Assembly: GCA_950022295.1 (NCBI GenBank)
Contig: OX465595.1
Span: 428,104,270 to 428,168,269 of the forward strand
Length of the DNA stretch: 64,000 nucleotides
Origin: Bromus sterilis
Taxonomy: Eukaryota > Streptophyta > Magnoliopsida > Poales > Poaceae
Direction: 5' to 3'
The notes under the pieces are model-generated. The model was not told the DNA's origin and did not search any database. It saw only the letters and a program-made list of their open reading frames with translations. This document shows, in pieces, positions 34,107-46,806 of the stretch. The stretch's first letter is position 1. Every line of letters begins with the position of its first letter. A program made the translations under genes and the position numbers.

Positions 34107-37100
34107 TGTCGGGACCCGGGGTTTGTATATGTAATTCCAGTCACAATTCAATCATATGGAGAGCCGAGAGCCATACCCATTTGTCTAAGCAGACAAGGCC
34201 AAGTACAAGACACTCTCGGAAAGCTCGAACGTGAGGGGCATCCCATCCAGGCCGGATGATCAACTGAGATGGGTCCTCATCGCCCGCTCACAAGTCTAGA
34301 TGATTATGGGTGGTGAAATCCCATACTCATAGACAAGTCGCCCCAACCATATTATCGATTGAATCCTAACACTTACATAAACCGACTCCAGCCCGATCTC
34401 TTAGTCGGGGTCTCGGGCGGGCTCAATCATACAACAAAGTGTGCCACGTGACAGGGTCACGAGCAATTGCGTCGCGATGCCCCAAGCTGCGCACATCTAA
34501 GGGCCACTTGGTGTATAAAAGACCGCCGGCGAGAACACAACCAAGGTATCGAACCCCACACATGACATGCACGACATAAACATACACGCAGTATGCATGC
34601 CAAGTGTATAACATCATGTAATACAACATAAACTCTACAAACTCATAGCTTTATTGCATCTGCTAAACAGAGAAGATATAGTAGTGTTACAAGCAGAGAT
34701 CACATCACTGTGATCCAACATTACATCATACAACAACGGAAGAAAAATATGTCTTAGTAAAGACAAGGTTAACAAATGGCTTAAGAAGCCTTTAGGAAAA
34801 CACAACGACCCTCCAGAGGAACCAGGCTGCTGTCTGGGACTACATAACTTCGTCGAAGTCGAGCTTGAAGGGGGAGGCCACCATCAGGGTCAGTGGTCTC
34901 GTCTCTAAAACATAGAATAAGCAAACATGAGTACAAAGTCGTACTCAGCAAGACTTACGTCAGAACTAAACTACTCATGCTCAAGTATCAAGGTAAAGGC
35001 AAGTGGGGTTGTAATGCAGAAAGCTTTGACTTGGCTATCCTGTACTACGACTACATAGAGTTGAGATGAGAGGCGCACACGAGTCCATCTAATCTTGATC
35101 ACCACTTCAATACACAACCATGGATCCTTCCTCGACTTCCCCACGAGGAAGCAATCCAAAGCACTCACACTTATCTTGCGATTTTTAGAGTATCCATTTG
35201 AGTTGTCTAATAATCAAGTAAAGATCTCCAAGCAGTCCATAACCGCGGACACGGCTATTCGAATAGTTCATTAACCCTGCAGGGGTGTACTTCTTCACAT
35301 ACGTAGCTACCACTTACCGCCTAGAACTCGTCACCTTCAAGCGGTGTCGGCGAGGATAGTACCACGACACTTACCTCACGGCTCCAACTCTAGTCCAGGG
35401 AATCGCCTATCTGAGTTGCACCCCAATCGGGAATCCGGCCGGGGTTTCCGTTCAGGACCCAAACGATGTATGGACGGTCCGACAAGCCCACCTCGACGGA
35501 TGGTGCTGCGCTTGCCTAAAACCGTGCTACGTTATGAAAGAAAATAGAATAAAGTTAACCCATGCGAATCCTGGACCCTAGTCGGGGTGAGTTAATAGGT
35601 CGAGAGGGGTCAATGAGCCCAACATGTGGTAGTAATCTGTGTCTTGGATCACAACACAAGAACTCGGGGCCTAGGGCAGTGTAAATGAGACAACCCACTG
35701 TGTACTCCTACACAGCCTCTCATTGTTCACTTATTTTAGGGTGACTTCATCAACACGTTACCACCTTGTTGCATGTGTTCACTACCATCCCGATACATCA
35801 CCCAGATGGATCAACTTCATTGCAAACAACTCTAGCATGGCATAGCAAAACATGGATGAAGGGCCACATGATGAGCACAAACAATCTTGTATCTGCTAGG
35901 TTGAGGTTTGCTTAATACTGTGGCAGCAATGATAGGTCATGCAAAGGATGGGTTCAACTAGCGGTAGAACGGTAACATTTGAATCACCTAATCATGCATA
36001 AGAGAACAAGAGGGAAACTGGGTTTTTATAGATATGATCAAAGGGGGTTTGCTTGCCTTAATGTCGAGACTCGGGGGGTGCCACTCTTCGGAGAAACAGG
36101 GACTACGTCCGGCGATGGATCTTTCGAGAAGAAGCAAACACCGAGACAACAAAGTATAAACATCACATTGCAATGCACATTCAAGAATGAAACATGGCAT
36201 GGTACTGATGTGATCTATGTTCAATTTGCAACAAGTTAATTGAAGTTGATTTGAAAAGGAATTCAAATTCAAACTCCAAATGTTCTTCAAAATATCCCAA
36301 GTTGCATTTGCTAATGTTTGGATATGGTAAACCATGTGGTCATGTGTATGATATGCCTCTGATGTTCATGTGATAAGGTTGGCATTGCAAAGATTTAATT
36401 TGAAATGATTTAAACATTTATTTTGAATTATTCCAAATAAGCCAAATAGCTAAATGCTACTGGTTCATCATCATAGATGTTTTTTTCATCCATGAAAGTA
36501 TGATATTTGGAATCCTTGCATTTTTCTGATGATTTTTCATATATTATTTGTTTGATTTGGAGTTATGGTTTAAAAGTTATTGAATTTCAAAGATTTAAGC
36601 AATTTCTGGAATTCTGTTAAATAGAAAAGGGACTTATCGCGCAAGCATGACATCAGCATGACGCATGGGGGCGCTGACCAGTCAACTGACACGCGGGGCC
36701 CATCTGTCAATGACTCAGGGGGTTAACCCCGTTTTAATTAAAACTTAACAGGAGATTAAGGGGGTGGGTCCCACCCGTCAGTGAGAGAAAGAGAGAGATT
36801 AGGAGGGGGGTTAGCCAGGCCGGCCGGCGTTTAGCCGCCGGTGGCCAAACCGCAAGGCGCCGCTCACTGGAGCGGGTGGCTCCGGCCACGGGAGGCCACG
36901 GCAAGGGCACCAGAGCGTGCCCCTTGCACGTGCGCACCCAGGGGAGGCACCCACGGCGGGGACGAGCTCCCGCGGCGGCCGAGCTCGGGCTCGACGGAGT
37001 TGGCGACGCCGGGGGCTACAGCGAGCGGGGTTAGGGGGGAAAGAACCGAGGCCTCACCGTGAGTGCGTTGGAGAGGCCGGAGGAGGCAGAGGAGCAGCTG

Positions 37101-37992
37101 CGGCGATGAATTCGCCGGAGGAAAACCACGGCGGCCGGAGTGCTTCGGCGAAGTTGGCGTCGCCGGAGTGGCTTCTCGGCTCCAATTGGGGGTTCAAGGC
37201 GGCATAGAAGACCTCGGTGGAGCTGCTGGACATGCCCTCGCGGCGAGCAGGGCATGGTGGCCGCGTGGATGCTCGAAGGCGGCGACGGTGGCGCTCGGAC
37301 GTGGTGCGGGAGGCGAGACAGAGGGCAAGAGAGACTGCGAGGGGAGGGGAAAACGGATGGGGACGGCGAGGGAAGTCTCCAGGCGTCCAAAGGCGAGGGG
37401 GGTAGGCTAGGGGAAGCAGGAGGTGGCGCCGGCGGCCATGGCATGGTCGCCACGCACCACTGCCCCTGCCTGCCTGAGGAAGAAGACAAGAAGGAGGGTG
37501 AGCTGGGCCAGGCTACTGGGCCAGCTGGGCCAAAAGGTAAGGGGGCTCTGTCCTTTTTCTTTTCTTTTAATGCTTTCTGTTTCATTTGTTTTGCTCTGAA
37601 AAAAATATCAAAGCATTTTTAAAAATCCCCAAAATTTTATCTTGGACATATGTGACAGAAAGCTAGTCACTCCCAAGTTTTGAAGATTTTTTGAATTCAA
37701 ATTATTTGAATCCAATTCAAATAGCATTTAAATTTAATTTCCAAGCCTTTGTTTGAATATTTGAAAAATCCATGAGCATGGGTTTGACTCCAAATCATTT
37801 TTAAAATGATCATACTCATTTATAGGACTTTTCAAAATTGTTTGGAGGAATTTTGGAAAAACTTTTTATCTGGCCTTTTATTTAAATTCTTTTTGAGGCT
37901 TTTCCAAATCCCCAATTCTTAAACCATAGAATTTAAACATGATGCAATTATTTCTAGTAATAAAAGCACATACCAAAACTAGGGTTGTGACA
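34107..37992 (-). repeat. Tekay LTR 2, complete, shared by both units
   Basis: 3886 bp, plus-strand ends tgtcgggaccc and gttgtgaca. It serves as 5' LTR of the left unit and 3' LTR of the right unit. A TATA-like tataaaaacc on the minus strand (near 36022-36031, also 27234-27243 and 44809-44818) is a candidate promoter. Confidence 0.93.
35235..35290 (-). promoter_or_regulatory. Conserved palindromic LTR block (LTR 2)
   Basis: Palindromes at 35255-35266 (ctattcgaatag) and 35275-35284 (ccctgcaggg). Confidence 0.75.
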
Positions 37993-40900
37993 ACTCGCCC
38001 CCACTCAAAAGAATCTCGTCCTGAGATTCAGAAGTAGTCGGGAAGATGGTGGGGTATTCAACTCGAAGACGATCTTCTCGTTCCCAGGTGGCTTCCTTCT
38101 CAGAATGGTTGGACCACTGCACTTTGAGGAACTTGATCTTCTGACGCCGGGTGGTACGCTCAGCTTCATCGAGGATACGGACAGGATACTCTCGATACGA
38201 CAGGTTTTCTTGGAGATCAAGCGTTTCGTGGTCTACTTCGCGGATGGGGTCCTTGAAGCAACGCCTGAGTTGAGATACGTGGAAGACATCGTGAACCTGA
38301 GAAAGATGCGGTGGTAGTTCAAGTTGGTAGGCAACTTCTCCACGTTTAGCTAGAATGCGAAAGGGCCCTATGTAACGTGGGGCCAATTTGCCTTTGATAC
38401 CGAAGCGATGGGTTCCCTTCAGAGGAGTAACCCGGAGGTAAGCTTTCTCGTCCATCTCGTAGCTCTCTGGCCTATGATGACGATCATAGTAGCTCTTCTG
38501 ACGAGACTGGGCTGTTTTCAATTGCTCACGAACAATGCGAACCTTCTCTTCTGCTTCCTGGATCATATCCGGTCCAAAGAATTGTCTTTCACCGGTTTCT
38601 GACCAGTTCAATGGTGTTCGACATTTTCGTCCATAGAGAAATTCAAAGGGTGCCATGCCCAAGCTAGACTGGAAGCTGTTGTTATAAGCAAACTCGGCAA
38701 ATGGAAGAGATTTCTCCCAACTCTTTCCGAATGAGATAACACAGGCTCTGAGCATGTCTTCGAGAATTTGATTGACTCTTTCTACTTGACCACTTGACTG
38801 GGGATGAAAGGCGGTGCTAAAGGAGAGACGGGTTCCCATAGCATTTTGAAAACTTTCCCAAAATCGAGAGGTGAAAAGACTTCCACGGTCTGAATTGATT
38901 TCCAAAGGAACACCATGGAGAGAAACGATCCGGGAGACATATAAATCCGCCAACTGGCTAGCAGTTATACTCTCGCGAACAGGAAGGAAATGAGCAACTT
39001 TGGAAAGACGGTCAATGACCACGAAGATGGCATTGTTTCCCTTCTGAGACTTTGGAAAGCCAGTGATGAAATCCATACTGACTTTATCCCATTTCCACTC
39101 AGGAATGGCTAAAGGTTGAAGAGTTCCAGCAGGTCTTTGATGCTTTGCTTTCACACGACGACAAACATCGCACTCAGCAACAAATTGAGCGATTTCTCGC
39201 TTCATCCTAGTCCACCAAAATCTCTGGCGTAGATCTTGATACATCTTAGTACTACCAGGATGAATCGAGAGAGGGGTGTCATGGGCTTCCTTAAGGATCT
39301 GCTGCCTTAGATTCCTATTCTTCGGAACTACCATCCTATTCTCGAAGTACACAGTACCTTCATTGTCTAGGGTAAAACATTTTGCCTTACCGCTAGCAAT
39401 GTTCTGCTTGATATATCGGATACCTCGAGCACGTTGTTGAACAGCTTTGATTTGATCCTCAAGGGCTGGTTTCACAATCAAGGTGGAAAGGAATCCATGA
39501 GGAACAATCTCGAGATTCATCTTCCGAAATTCCTCATAGAGAAGTGGTTGATACTGTAACATGAGGTTGTTACAATACGACTTACGACTTAGTGCATCAG
39601 CCATGACATTGGCTTTGCCTGGGGTGTAAGAGATACTCAAGTCGTAATCTTTTATCAACTCTATCCAGCGTCTTTGCCTGAGGTTAAGATCTAGCTGGGT
39701 GAATATGTATTTGAGGCTTTGGTGATCGGTATAGATTTCACAACGATTACCAAGGAGGTAATGTCGCCAAGTCTTCAGGGCATGAACTACGGCAGCGAGT
39801 TCAAGATCATGGGTAGGATAGTTATCTTCATGTGGACGCAACTGGCGTGAAGCATAAGCTACCACATGTCGATCTTGCATAAGTATGCATCCTAACCCTT
39901 GCCGTGAAGCATCACAATAGATCTCGAAATCCCTTTTGGTGTCTGGAGGTGCAAGTACGGGTGCAGAAGTCAATCTTCTTTTTAGCTCTTGAAAGCTTTC
40001 CTCGCACTTGGGGGTCCATAGAAATTTCTTATCTTTCTTGAGGAGTTCAGTTAGAGGCTTTGCAACTTTAGAAAAGTTCTCGACGAAGCGACGGCAATAG
40101 CTGGCTAGGCCAAGAAAACTCCTAACTTGCTTAACCGATTCAGGTGGAGTCCAGTCAAGGACGGCCTGAACTCTCTCGGGATTGACTGCAATGCCTTTTG
40201 CAGAAATCACGTGGCCTAAGTAGGTCACTTCTGGTAGCCAAAATTCACACTTGGAGAATTTAGCATAAAGGCGATGCTCTCTAAGTTTCATCAATACCAG
40301 CCTAAGATGTTCTGCGTGCTCTTCTTCATTCTTCGAGTAGATGAGAATGTCATCAAGATAAACCACAACAAATTTTTCTAAGTACTCCATGAAGATCGAA
40401 TTCATCAAGCGCGAAAAAGTGGCTGGGGCATTGGTTAAACCGAAGGACATGACGGTGTACTCATAAAGACCATAACGAGTAGTGAAAGCCGTCTTGGAAA
40501 TGTCCTCGTTTCTGATTTTGATTTGATGATAGCCTAATCTCAAATCCATCTTGGAGAAGACAGAGGATCCAGCAAGTTGATCATAAAGATCATTGATCCT
40601 GGGAAGTGGGTACTTGTTCTTTATCGTCGCTAGATTTAGCGGACGATAGTCTACACACATCCTTTCTGTTCCATCTTTCTTCGTTACGAACAGAACGGGG
40701 CAACCCCATGGCGATGAGCTAGGGCGGATGAAGCCTTTTGCCAACGAAGCTTCAAGTTGGATTTTAAGCTCAACTAACTCATGTGGGGCCATCCTATATG
40801 GGCGTCTAGAAATTGGGGTTGTGCCTGGTATAAGATCCACTATGAATTCCACAGACCTGTCGGGTGGCATTCCCGGCAGCTCTTCTGGAAAGACATCCGG

Positions 40901-42439
40901 AAAGTCAGAAACTATCGGGATATCCTCAAGGTTAGGAAGGGGATGTTCATTCAACGAATATAGCTGGGTTTCTGAACCTTGAGATGTGAAATGGACTATC
41001 TTGCCGGAAGGATGAGTGAGTTGGACTGATTTAGTGGCACAATCAATCTTGGCACGGTGTTTGGACAACCAATCCATACCTAAGATGATATCGATATCTG
41101 AAGATTTGAGGGCTATGAGAGAAGCAAGGAATACAACATCCTCAACAGCAATTTCATTGTCATGACTTACCCTACTGGTACGCCATGTGGATCCTGGAGT
41201 TTTGATCATGAAAGGGTTAGGCAGCTCCTCAAATGAAATGTCATGCAGGAGTGCGAACTTTTCAGATAAAAAGGAATGAGAAGCTCCAGAATCAAATAGA
41301 ACAGAAGCAGGTTTGGAGTTGACATGAAGTGTACCGAGTACAACCTTCGTATCCTCTTGGGCTTCTTTGATGGTGGCATGGTTCACACGTCCGTATTCAA
41401 CAATAGCGGACTTGGCTTTGGAAGGCTTTGGTGGCTTAGCTTTGGCTTTATGTTTTGGACGAGGAGGAACATTCTCTTGCATAGAACACTGTCGTGCAAT
41501 GTGGCCAGGATTACCACACTTGTAGCACAAACGGTTGTTAGGTTGTGGAGTTTGAATGGCAAGCTCTCTACTATCTTTCTGGGTTTTCTTGCTTTCTGGA
41601 GAGGGTCTTGGAATCAAGTGTGAAGGAATGGCACTAGTCGGGATCCAAATTCGACGTTTCTGAGAACCTAAACTAGAAGAAGAAGCAAGATCACGATCAC
41701 GCTTGCGAGACTCTTCAAAGACCTCATTTCCATGCTCAGCTCTGAATGATCTATTGACCAAATCCTCGAAGTTGACGAATTCAAGGAGATTGAGATCATG
41801 ACGAAGGACAGGGCTAAGTCCCTTGCGGAACCTTGCTTGCTTCTTGGCATCGGTTGATATCTTCTCAGGGGCATAACGAGAAAGTCGGTTGAACTCGGTT
41901 CTGTACTGATGAACAGTCATATTTCCCTGAGATAGGGTGCAGAACTCTTCCCTCTTTCTTTCCATCAGCTCATCCAGAATGTGGTACCCTTGGAAGGCAT
42001 CACGGAACTCCTGCCAAGTCACTACGTGACCATCAGGCTGCATTGCAACAAAACTTTCCCACCATTCACTAGCAGCACCTTCCAGAAAGTATGCCGCAAA
42101 CATCACACGATCATCTGGAGAAACATGGGCCGTCTCAAGCTTACGCTCGATGGAACGGAGCCAATCATCGGCAACAAGGGGCTCAGATGAACATCGGAAA
42201 ACTGGCGGGTTCAAAAGGATAAAATCCTGGATGGATATTACCGCATCTCGCCGAAGAGAAGTATTCTTCTCAATGAGCTCCAAAAGGCGTGTTTGATCAC
42301 GTCGATTTCGTTCAGCCTCCATCATGATTTCCGCTGCAGAAGGCGGCGAAGGAGGATCATCATCACCACTTTGATTACCGTGACCAGATTCAACACATCT
42401 AGTTCCACCTGACATTCTGTGTGATAAAAAAATCAACAA
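37979..42439 (-). CDS. Tekay-type Gag-Pol polyprotein, right copy (1486 residues)
   Basis: Same length and domain order as the left copy, uninterrupted from Gag to chromodomain. It has S124, G309, H372 and L916 at the four sites where the copies differ. The zinc knuckle CYKCGNPGHIARQC has the consensus Gly, and YLDD and the D,D35E integrase triad are intact. His372 lies just before the protease. Leu916 lies in RNase H in the usual TQxDLN motif, which more often carries Pro or Lys, so each copy has its own unusual residue. It is flanked by two complete LTRs, so on structure alone it is the more likely of the two units to be transcribed and mobile. Confidence 0.95.
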   Translation of the reverse strand: MLIFLSHRMSGGTRCVESGHGNQSGDDDPPSPPSAAEIMMEAERNRRDQTRLLELIEKNTSLRRDAVISIQDFILLNPPVFRCSSEPLVADDWLRSIERKLETAHVSPDDRVMFAAYFLEGAASEWWESFVAMQPDGHVVTWQEFRDAFQGYHILDELMERKREEFCTLSQGNMTVHQYRTEFNRLSRYAPEKISTDAKKQARFRKGLSPVLRHDLNLLEFVNFEDLVNRSFRAEHGNEVFEESRKRDRDLASSSSLGSQKRRIWIPTSAIPSHLIPRPSPESKKTQKDSRELAIQTPQPNNRLCYKCGNPGHIARQCSMQENVPPRPKHKAKAKPPKPSKAKSAIVEYGRVNHATIKEAQEDTKVVLGTLHVNSKPASVLFDSGASHSFLSEKFALLHDISFEELPNPFMIKTPGSTWRTSRVSHDNEIAVEDVVFLASLIALKSSDIDIILGMDWLSKHRAKIDCATKSVQLTHPSGKIVHFTSQGSETQLYSLNEHPLPNLEDIPIVSDFPDVFPEELPGMPPDRSVEFIVDLIPGTTPISRRPYRMAPHELVELKIQLEASLAKGFIRPSSSPWGCPVLFVTKKDGTERMCVDYRPLNLATIKNKYPLPRINDLYDQLAGSSVFSKMDLRLGYHQIKIRNEDISKTAFTTRYGLYEYTVMSFGLTNAPATFSRLMNSIFMEYLEKFVVVYLDDILIYSKNEEEHAEHLRLVLMKLREHRLYAKFSKCEFWLPEVTYLGHVISAKGIAVNPERVQAVLDWTPPESVKQVRSFLGLASYCRRFVENFSKVAKPLTELLKKDKKFLWTPKCEESFQELKRRLTSAPVLAPPDTKRDFEIYCDASRQGLGCILMQDRHVVAYASRQLRPHEDNYPTHDLELAAVVHALKTWRHYLLGNRCEIYTDHQSLKYIFTQLDLNLRQRRWIELIKDYDLSISYTPGKANVMADALSRKSYCNNLMLQYQPLLYEEFRKMNLEIVPHGFLSTLIVKPALEDQIKAVQQRARGIRYIKQNIASGKAKCFTLDNEGTVYFENRMVVPKNRNLRQQILKEAHDTPLSIHPGSTKMYQDLRQRFWWTRMKREIAQFVAECDVCRRVKAKHQRPAGTLQPLAIPEWKWDKVSMDFITGFPKSQKGNNAIFVVIDRLSKVAHFLPVRESITASQLADLYVSRIVSLHGVPLEINSDRGSLFTSRFWESFQNAMGTRLSFSTAFHPQSSGQVERVNQILEDMLRACVISFGKSWEKSLPFAEFAYNNSFQSSLGMAPFEFLYGRKCRTPLNWSETGERQFFGPDMIQEAEEKVRIVREQLKTAQSRQKSYYDRHHRPESYEMDEKAYLRVTPLKGTHRFGIKGKLAPRYIGPFRILAKRGEVAYQLELPPHLSQVHDVFHVSQLRRCFKDPIREVDHETLDLQENLSYREYPVRILDEAERTTRRQKIKFLKVQWSNHSEKEATWEREDRLRVEYPTIFPTTSESQDEILLSGGELSQP
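37993..38006 (-). promoter_or_regulatory. Polypurine tract, right internal region
   Basis: Minus-strand GAGTGGGGGCGAGT next to LTR 2, identical to the left unit. Confidence 0.8.
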
Positions 42440-42877
42440 TCAGAGTAGGATTTATGATGGAATCAAAGCAAGGATGACACAATTTAATAGCGGAAAAGAT
42501 TGTAATGCAAAAGCATTGGAACTACTGGAAACACGGGACAAATCGGACAGCATAACGGCTGTACCGGGGTGGAAAAATGAATCAACCTGCAAGAAAGATC
42601 AGAACCTTCTCAAAAGGTTTGAAGGAAAGGTGACTCTAGACGGCCAAAACAATCCTACAGCTAAGGAGAGTCAAACAACGAGATGTTCTAGTATAGACAT
42701 AGAAGAGCCTAGTCCTATCTTCCCGTAGAAAAGATGAGGGTGACTCAGAACTCAGATCGATGAGGATAAGGAGAAAAATGAAGCCTTACGTTGTTCCCTT
42801 ATACCCAAAGTAACTATATAACTATAGAATGCTAGACTCGACTTCGGCCAAGGTTTACTAATCCTACAGGCAGTCCT
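42440..42877 (-). other. 5' leader of right Tekay unit
   Basis: Nearly identical to 33653-34090. No gene seen. Confidence 0.7.
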
Positions 42878-42889
42878 GCTCTAATACCA
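42878..42889 (-). promoter_or_regulatory. Primer-binding site (tRNA-iMet type), right unit
   Basis: Minus-strand TGGTATTAGAGC, four bases from LTR 3. Confidence 0.9.
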
Positions 42890-42893
42890 AGTC

Positions 42894-45800
42894 TGTCGGG
42901 ACCCGGGGTTTGTATATGTAATTCCAGTCACAATTCAATCATATGGAGAGCCGAGAGCCATACCCACTTGTCTAAGCAGACAAGGCCAAGTACAAGACAC
43001 TCTCGGAAAGCTCGAACGTGAGGGGCATCCCATCCAGGCCGGATGATCAACTGAGATGGGTCCTCATCGCCCGCTCACAAGTCTAGATGATTATGGGTGG
43101 TGAAATCCCATACTCATAGACAAGTCGCCCCAACCATATTATCGATTGAATCCTAACACTTACATAAACCGACTCCAGCCCGATCTCTTAGTCGGGGTCT
43201 CGGGCGGGCTCAATCATACAACAAAGTGTGCCACGTGACAAGGTCACGAGCAATTGCGTCGCGATGCCCCAAGCTGCGCACATCTAAGGGCCACTTGGTG
43301 TATAAAAGACCGTCGGCGAGAACACAACCAAGGTATCGAACCCCACACATGACATGCACGACATAAACATACACGCAGTATGCATGCCAAGTGTATAACA
43401 TCATGTAATACAACATAAACTCTACAAACTCATAGCTTTATTGCATCTGCTAAACAGAGAAGATATAGTAGTGTTACAAGCAGAGATCACATCACTGTGA
43501 TCCAACATTACATCATACAACAACGGAAGAAAAATATGTCTTAGTAAAGACAAGGTTAACAAATGGCTTAAGAAGCCTTTAGGAAAACACAACGACCCTC
43601 CAGAGGAACCAGGCTGCTGTCTGGGACTACATAACTTCGTCGAAGTCGAGCTTGAAGGGGGAGGCCACCATCAGGGTCAGTGGTCTCGTCTCTAAAACAT
43701 AGAATAAGCAAACATGAGTACAAAGTCGTACTCAGCAAGACTTACGTCAGAACTAAACTACTCATGCTCAAGTATCAAGGTAAAGGCAAGTGGGGTTGTA
43801 ATGCAGAAAGCTTTGACTTGGCTATCCTGTACTACGACTACATAGAGTTGAGATGAGAGGCGCACACGAGTCCATCTAATCTTGATCACCACTTCAATAC
43901 ACAACCATGGATCCTTCCTCGACTTCCCCACGAGGAAGCAATCCAAAGCACTCACACTTATCTTGCGATTTTTAGAGTATCCATTTGAGTTGTCTAATAA
44001 TCAAGTAAAGATCTCCAAGCAGTCCATAACCGCGGACACGGCTATTCGAATAGTTCATTAACCCTGCAGGGGTGTACTTCTTCACATACGTAGCTACCAC
44101 TTACCGCCTAGAACTCGTCACCTTCAAGCGGTGTCGGCGAGGATAGTACCACGACACTTACCTCACGGCTCCAACTCTAGTCCAGGGAATCGCTTATCTG
44201 AGTTGCACCCCAATCGGGAATCCAGCCGGGGTTTCCGTTCAGGACCCAGACGATGTATGGACGGTCCGACAAGCCCACCTCGACGGATGGTGCTGCGCTT
44301 GCCTAAAACCGTGCTACGTTATGAAAGAAAATAGAATAAAGTTAACCCATGCGAATCCTGGACCCTAGTCGGGGTGAGTTAATAGGTCGAGAGGGGTCAA
44401 TGAGCCCAACATGTGGTAGTAATCTGTGTCTTGGATCACAACACAAGAACTCGGGGCCTAGGGCAGTGTAAATGAGACAACCCACTGTGTACTCCTACAC
44501 AGCCTCTCATTGTTCACTTATTTTAGGGTGACTTCATCAACACGTTACCACCTTGTTGCATGTGTTCACTACCATCCCGATACATCACCCAGATGGATCA
44601 ACTTCATTGCAAACAACTCTAGCATGGCATAGCAAAACATGGATGAAGGGCCACATGATGAGCACAAACAATCTTGTATCTGCTAGGTTGAGGTTTGCTT
44701 AATACTGTGGCAGCAATGATAGGTCATGCAAAGGATGGGTTCAACTAGCGGTAGAACGGTAACATTTGAATCACCTAATCATGCATAAGAGAACAAGAGG
44801 GAAACTGGGTTTTTATAGATATGATCAAAGGGGGTTTGCTTGCCTTAATGTCGAGACTCGGGGGGTGCCACTCTTCGGAGAAACAGGGACTACGTCCGGC
44901 GATGGATCTTTCGAGAAGAAGCAAACACCGAGACAACAAAGTATAAACATCACATTGCAATGCACATTCAAGAATGAAACATGGCATGGTACTGATGTGA
45001 TCTATGTTCAATTTGCAACAAGTTAATTGAAGTTGATTTGAAAAGGAATTCAAGTTCAAACTCCAAATGTTCTTCAAAATATCCCAAGTTGCATTTGCTA
45101 ATGTTTGGATATGGTAAACCATGTGGTCATGTGTATGATATGCCTCTGATGTTCATGTGATAAGGTTGGCATTGCAAAGATTTAATTTGAAATGATTTAA
45201 ACATTTATTTTGAATTATTCCAAATAAGCCAAATAGCTAAATGCTACTGGTTCATCATCATAGATGTTTTTTTTCATCCATGAAAGTATGATATTTGGAA
45301 TCCTTGCATTTTTCTGATGATTTTTCATATATTATTTGTTTGATTTGGAGTTATGGTTTAAAAGTTATTGAATTTCAAAGATTTAAGCAATTTCTGGAAT
45401 TCTGTTAAATAGAAAAGGGACTTATTGCGCAAGCATGACATCAGCATGACGCATGGGGGCGCTGACCAGTCAACTGACACGCGGGGCCCATCTGTCAATG
45501 ACTCAGGGGGTTAACCCCGTTTTAATTAAAACTTAACAGGGGATTAAGGGGGTGGGTCCCACCCGTCAGTGAGAGAAAGAGAGAGATTAGGAGGGGGGTT
45601 AGCCAGGCCGGCCGGCGTTTAGCCGCCGGTGGCCAAACCGCACGGCGGCGCTCACTGGAGCGGGTGGCTCCGGCCACGGGAGGCCACGGCAAGGGCACCA
45701 GAGCGTGCCCCTTGCACGTGCGTACCCAGGGGAGGCATCGCGCGCACCGGAGGGGGCCGGAGGCCACGGCGGGGACGAGCTCCCGCGGCGGCCGAGCTCG

Positions 45801-46806
45801 GGCTCGACGGAGTTGGCGACGCCGGGGGCTAGAGCGAGCGGGGTTAGGGGGGAAAGAACCGAGGCCTCACCGTGAGTGCGTTGGAGAGGCCGGAGGAGGC
45901 GGAGGAGCAGCTGCGGCGATGAATTCGCCGGAGGAAAACCACGGCGGCCGGAGCGCTTCGGCGAAGCTGGCGTCGCCGGAGTGGCTTCTCGGCTCCAATT
46001 GGGGGTTCAAGGCGGCGTAGAAGACCTCGGTGGAGCTGCTGGACATGCCCTCGCAGCGAGCAGGGCACGGTGGCCGCGTGGATGCTCGAAGGCGGCGACG
46101 GTGGCGCTCGGACGTGGTGCGGGAGGCGAGACAGAGGGCGAGAGAGACTGCGAGGGGAGGGGAAAATGGATGGGGACAGCGAGGGAAGTCTCCAGGCGTC
46201 CAAAGGCGAGGGGGGGTAGGCTAGGGGAAGCAGGAGGTGGCGCCGGCGGCCATGGCATGGTCGCCACGCACCACTGCCCCTGCCTGCCTGAGGAAGAAGA
46301 CAAGAAGGAGGGTGGGCCGGGCCAGGCTACTGGGCCAGCTGGGCCAAAAGGTAAGGGGGCTCTGTCCTTTTTCTTTTCTTTTAATGCTTTCTGTTTCATT
46401 TGTTTTGCTCTGAAAAAAATATCAAAGCATTTTTAAAAATCCCCAAAATTTTATCTTGGACATATGTGACAGAAAGCTAGTCACTCCCAAGTTTTGAAGA
46501 TTTTTGGAATTCAAATTATTTGAATCCAATTCAAATAGCATTTAAATTTAATTTCCAAGCCTCTGTTTGAATATTTGAAAAATCCATGAGCATGGGTTTG
46601 ACTCCAAATCATTTTTAAAATGATCATACTCATTTATAGGACTTTTCAAAATTGTTTGGAGGAATTTTGGAAAAACTTTTTATCTGGCCTTTTATTCAAA
46701 TTCTTTTTGAGGCTTTTCCAAATCCCCAATTCTTAAACCATAGAATTTAAACATGATGCAATTATTTCTAGTAATAAAAGCACATACCAAAACTAGGGTT
46801 GTGACA
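42894..46806 (-). repeat. Tekay LTR 3 (5' LTR of the array), complete
   Basis: 3913 bp. It differs from LTR 2 by scattered substitutions, homopolymer length changes and a net gain of about 25 bases at 45738-45765 in the GC-rich part. It ends gttgtgaca at 46806. Confidence 0.93.
44022..44077 (-). promoter_or_regulatory. Conserved palindromic LTR block (LTR 3)
   Basis: Palindromes at 44042-44053 (ctattcgaatag) and 44062-44071 (ccctgcaggg). Confidence 0.75.

Larger units (their letters stand above)
26238..46806 (-). mobile_element. Tandem Tekay-type chromovirus array: LTR-int-LTR-int-LTR
   Basis: Three LTRs (26238-29205 truncated, 34107-37992, 42894-46806) alternate with two 4901-bp internal regions, with an exact period of 8787 bp. 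Complete LTRs start TGTCACAACC and end GGTCCCGACA on the minus strand. The primer site is of the tRNA-iMet type and the polypurine tract is GAGTGGGGGCGAGT. Each internal region encodes one uninterrupted Gag-Pol with a C-terminal chromodomain, the signature of the Tekay/Del chromovirus clade. Sharing the middle LTR indicates LTR-LTR unequal recombination or a nested repair event, not two separate insertions. No target duplication can be checked because the left LTR is truncated. Confidence 0.92.

Noticed and set aside
29218..42728. Plus-strand and alternative-frame ORFs of 60-99 residues across the two Gag-Pol regions
   Set aside because: They lie opposite or within the intact polyprotein frames and have no features of their own.
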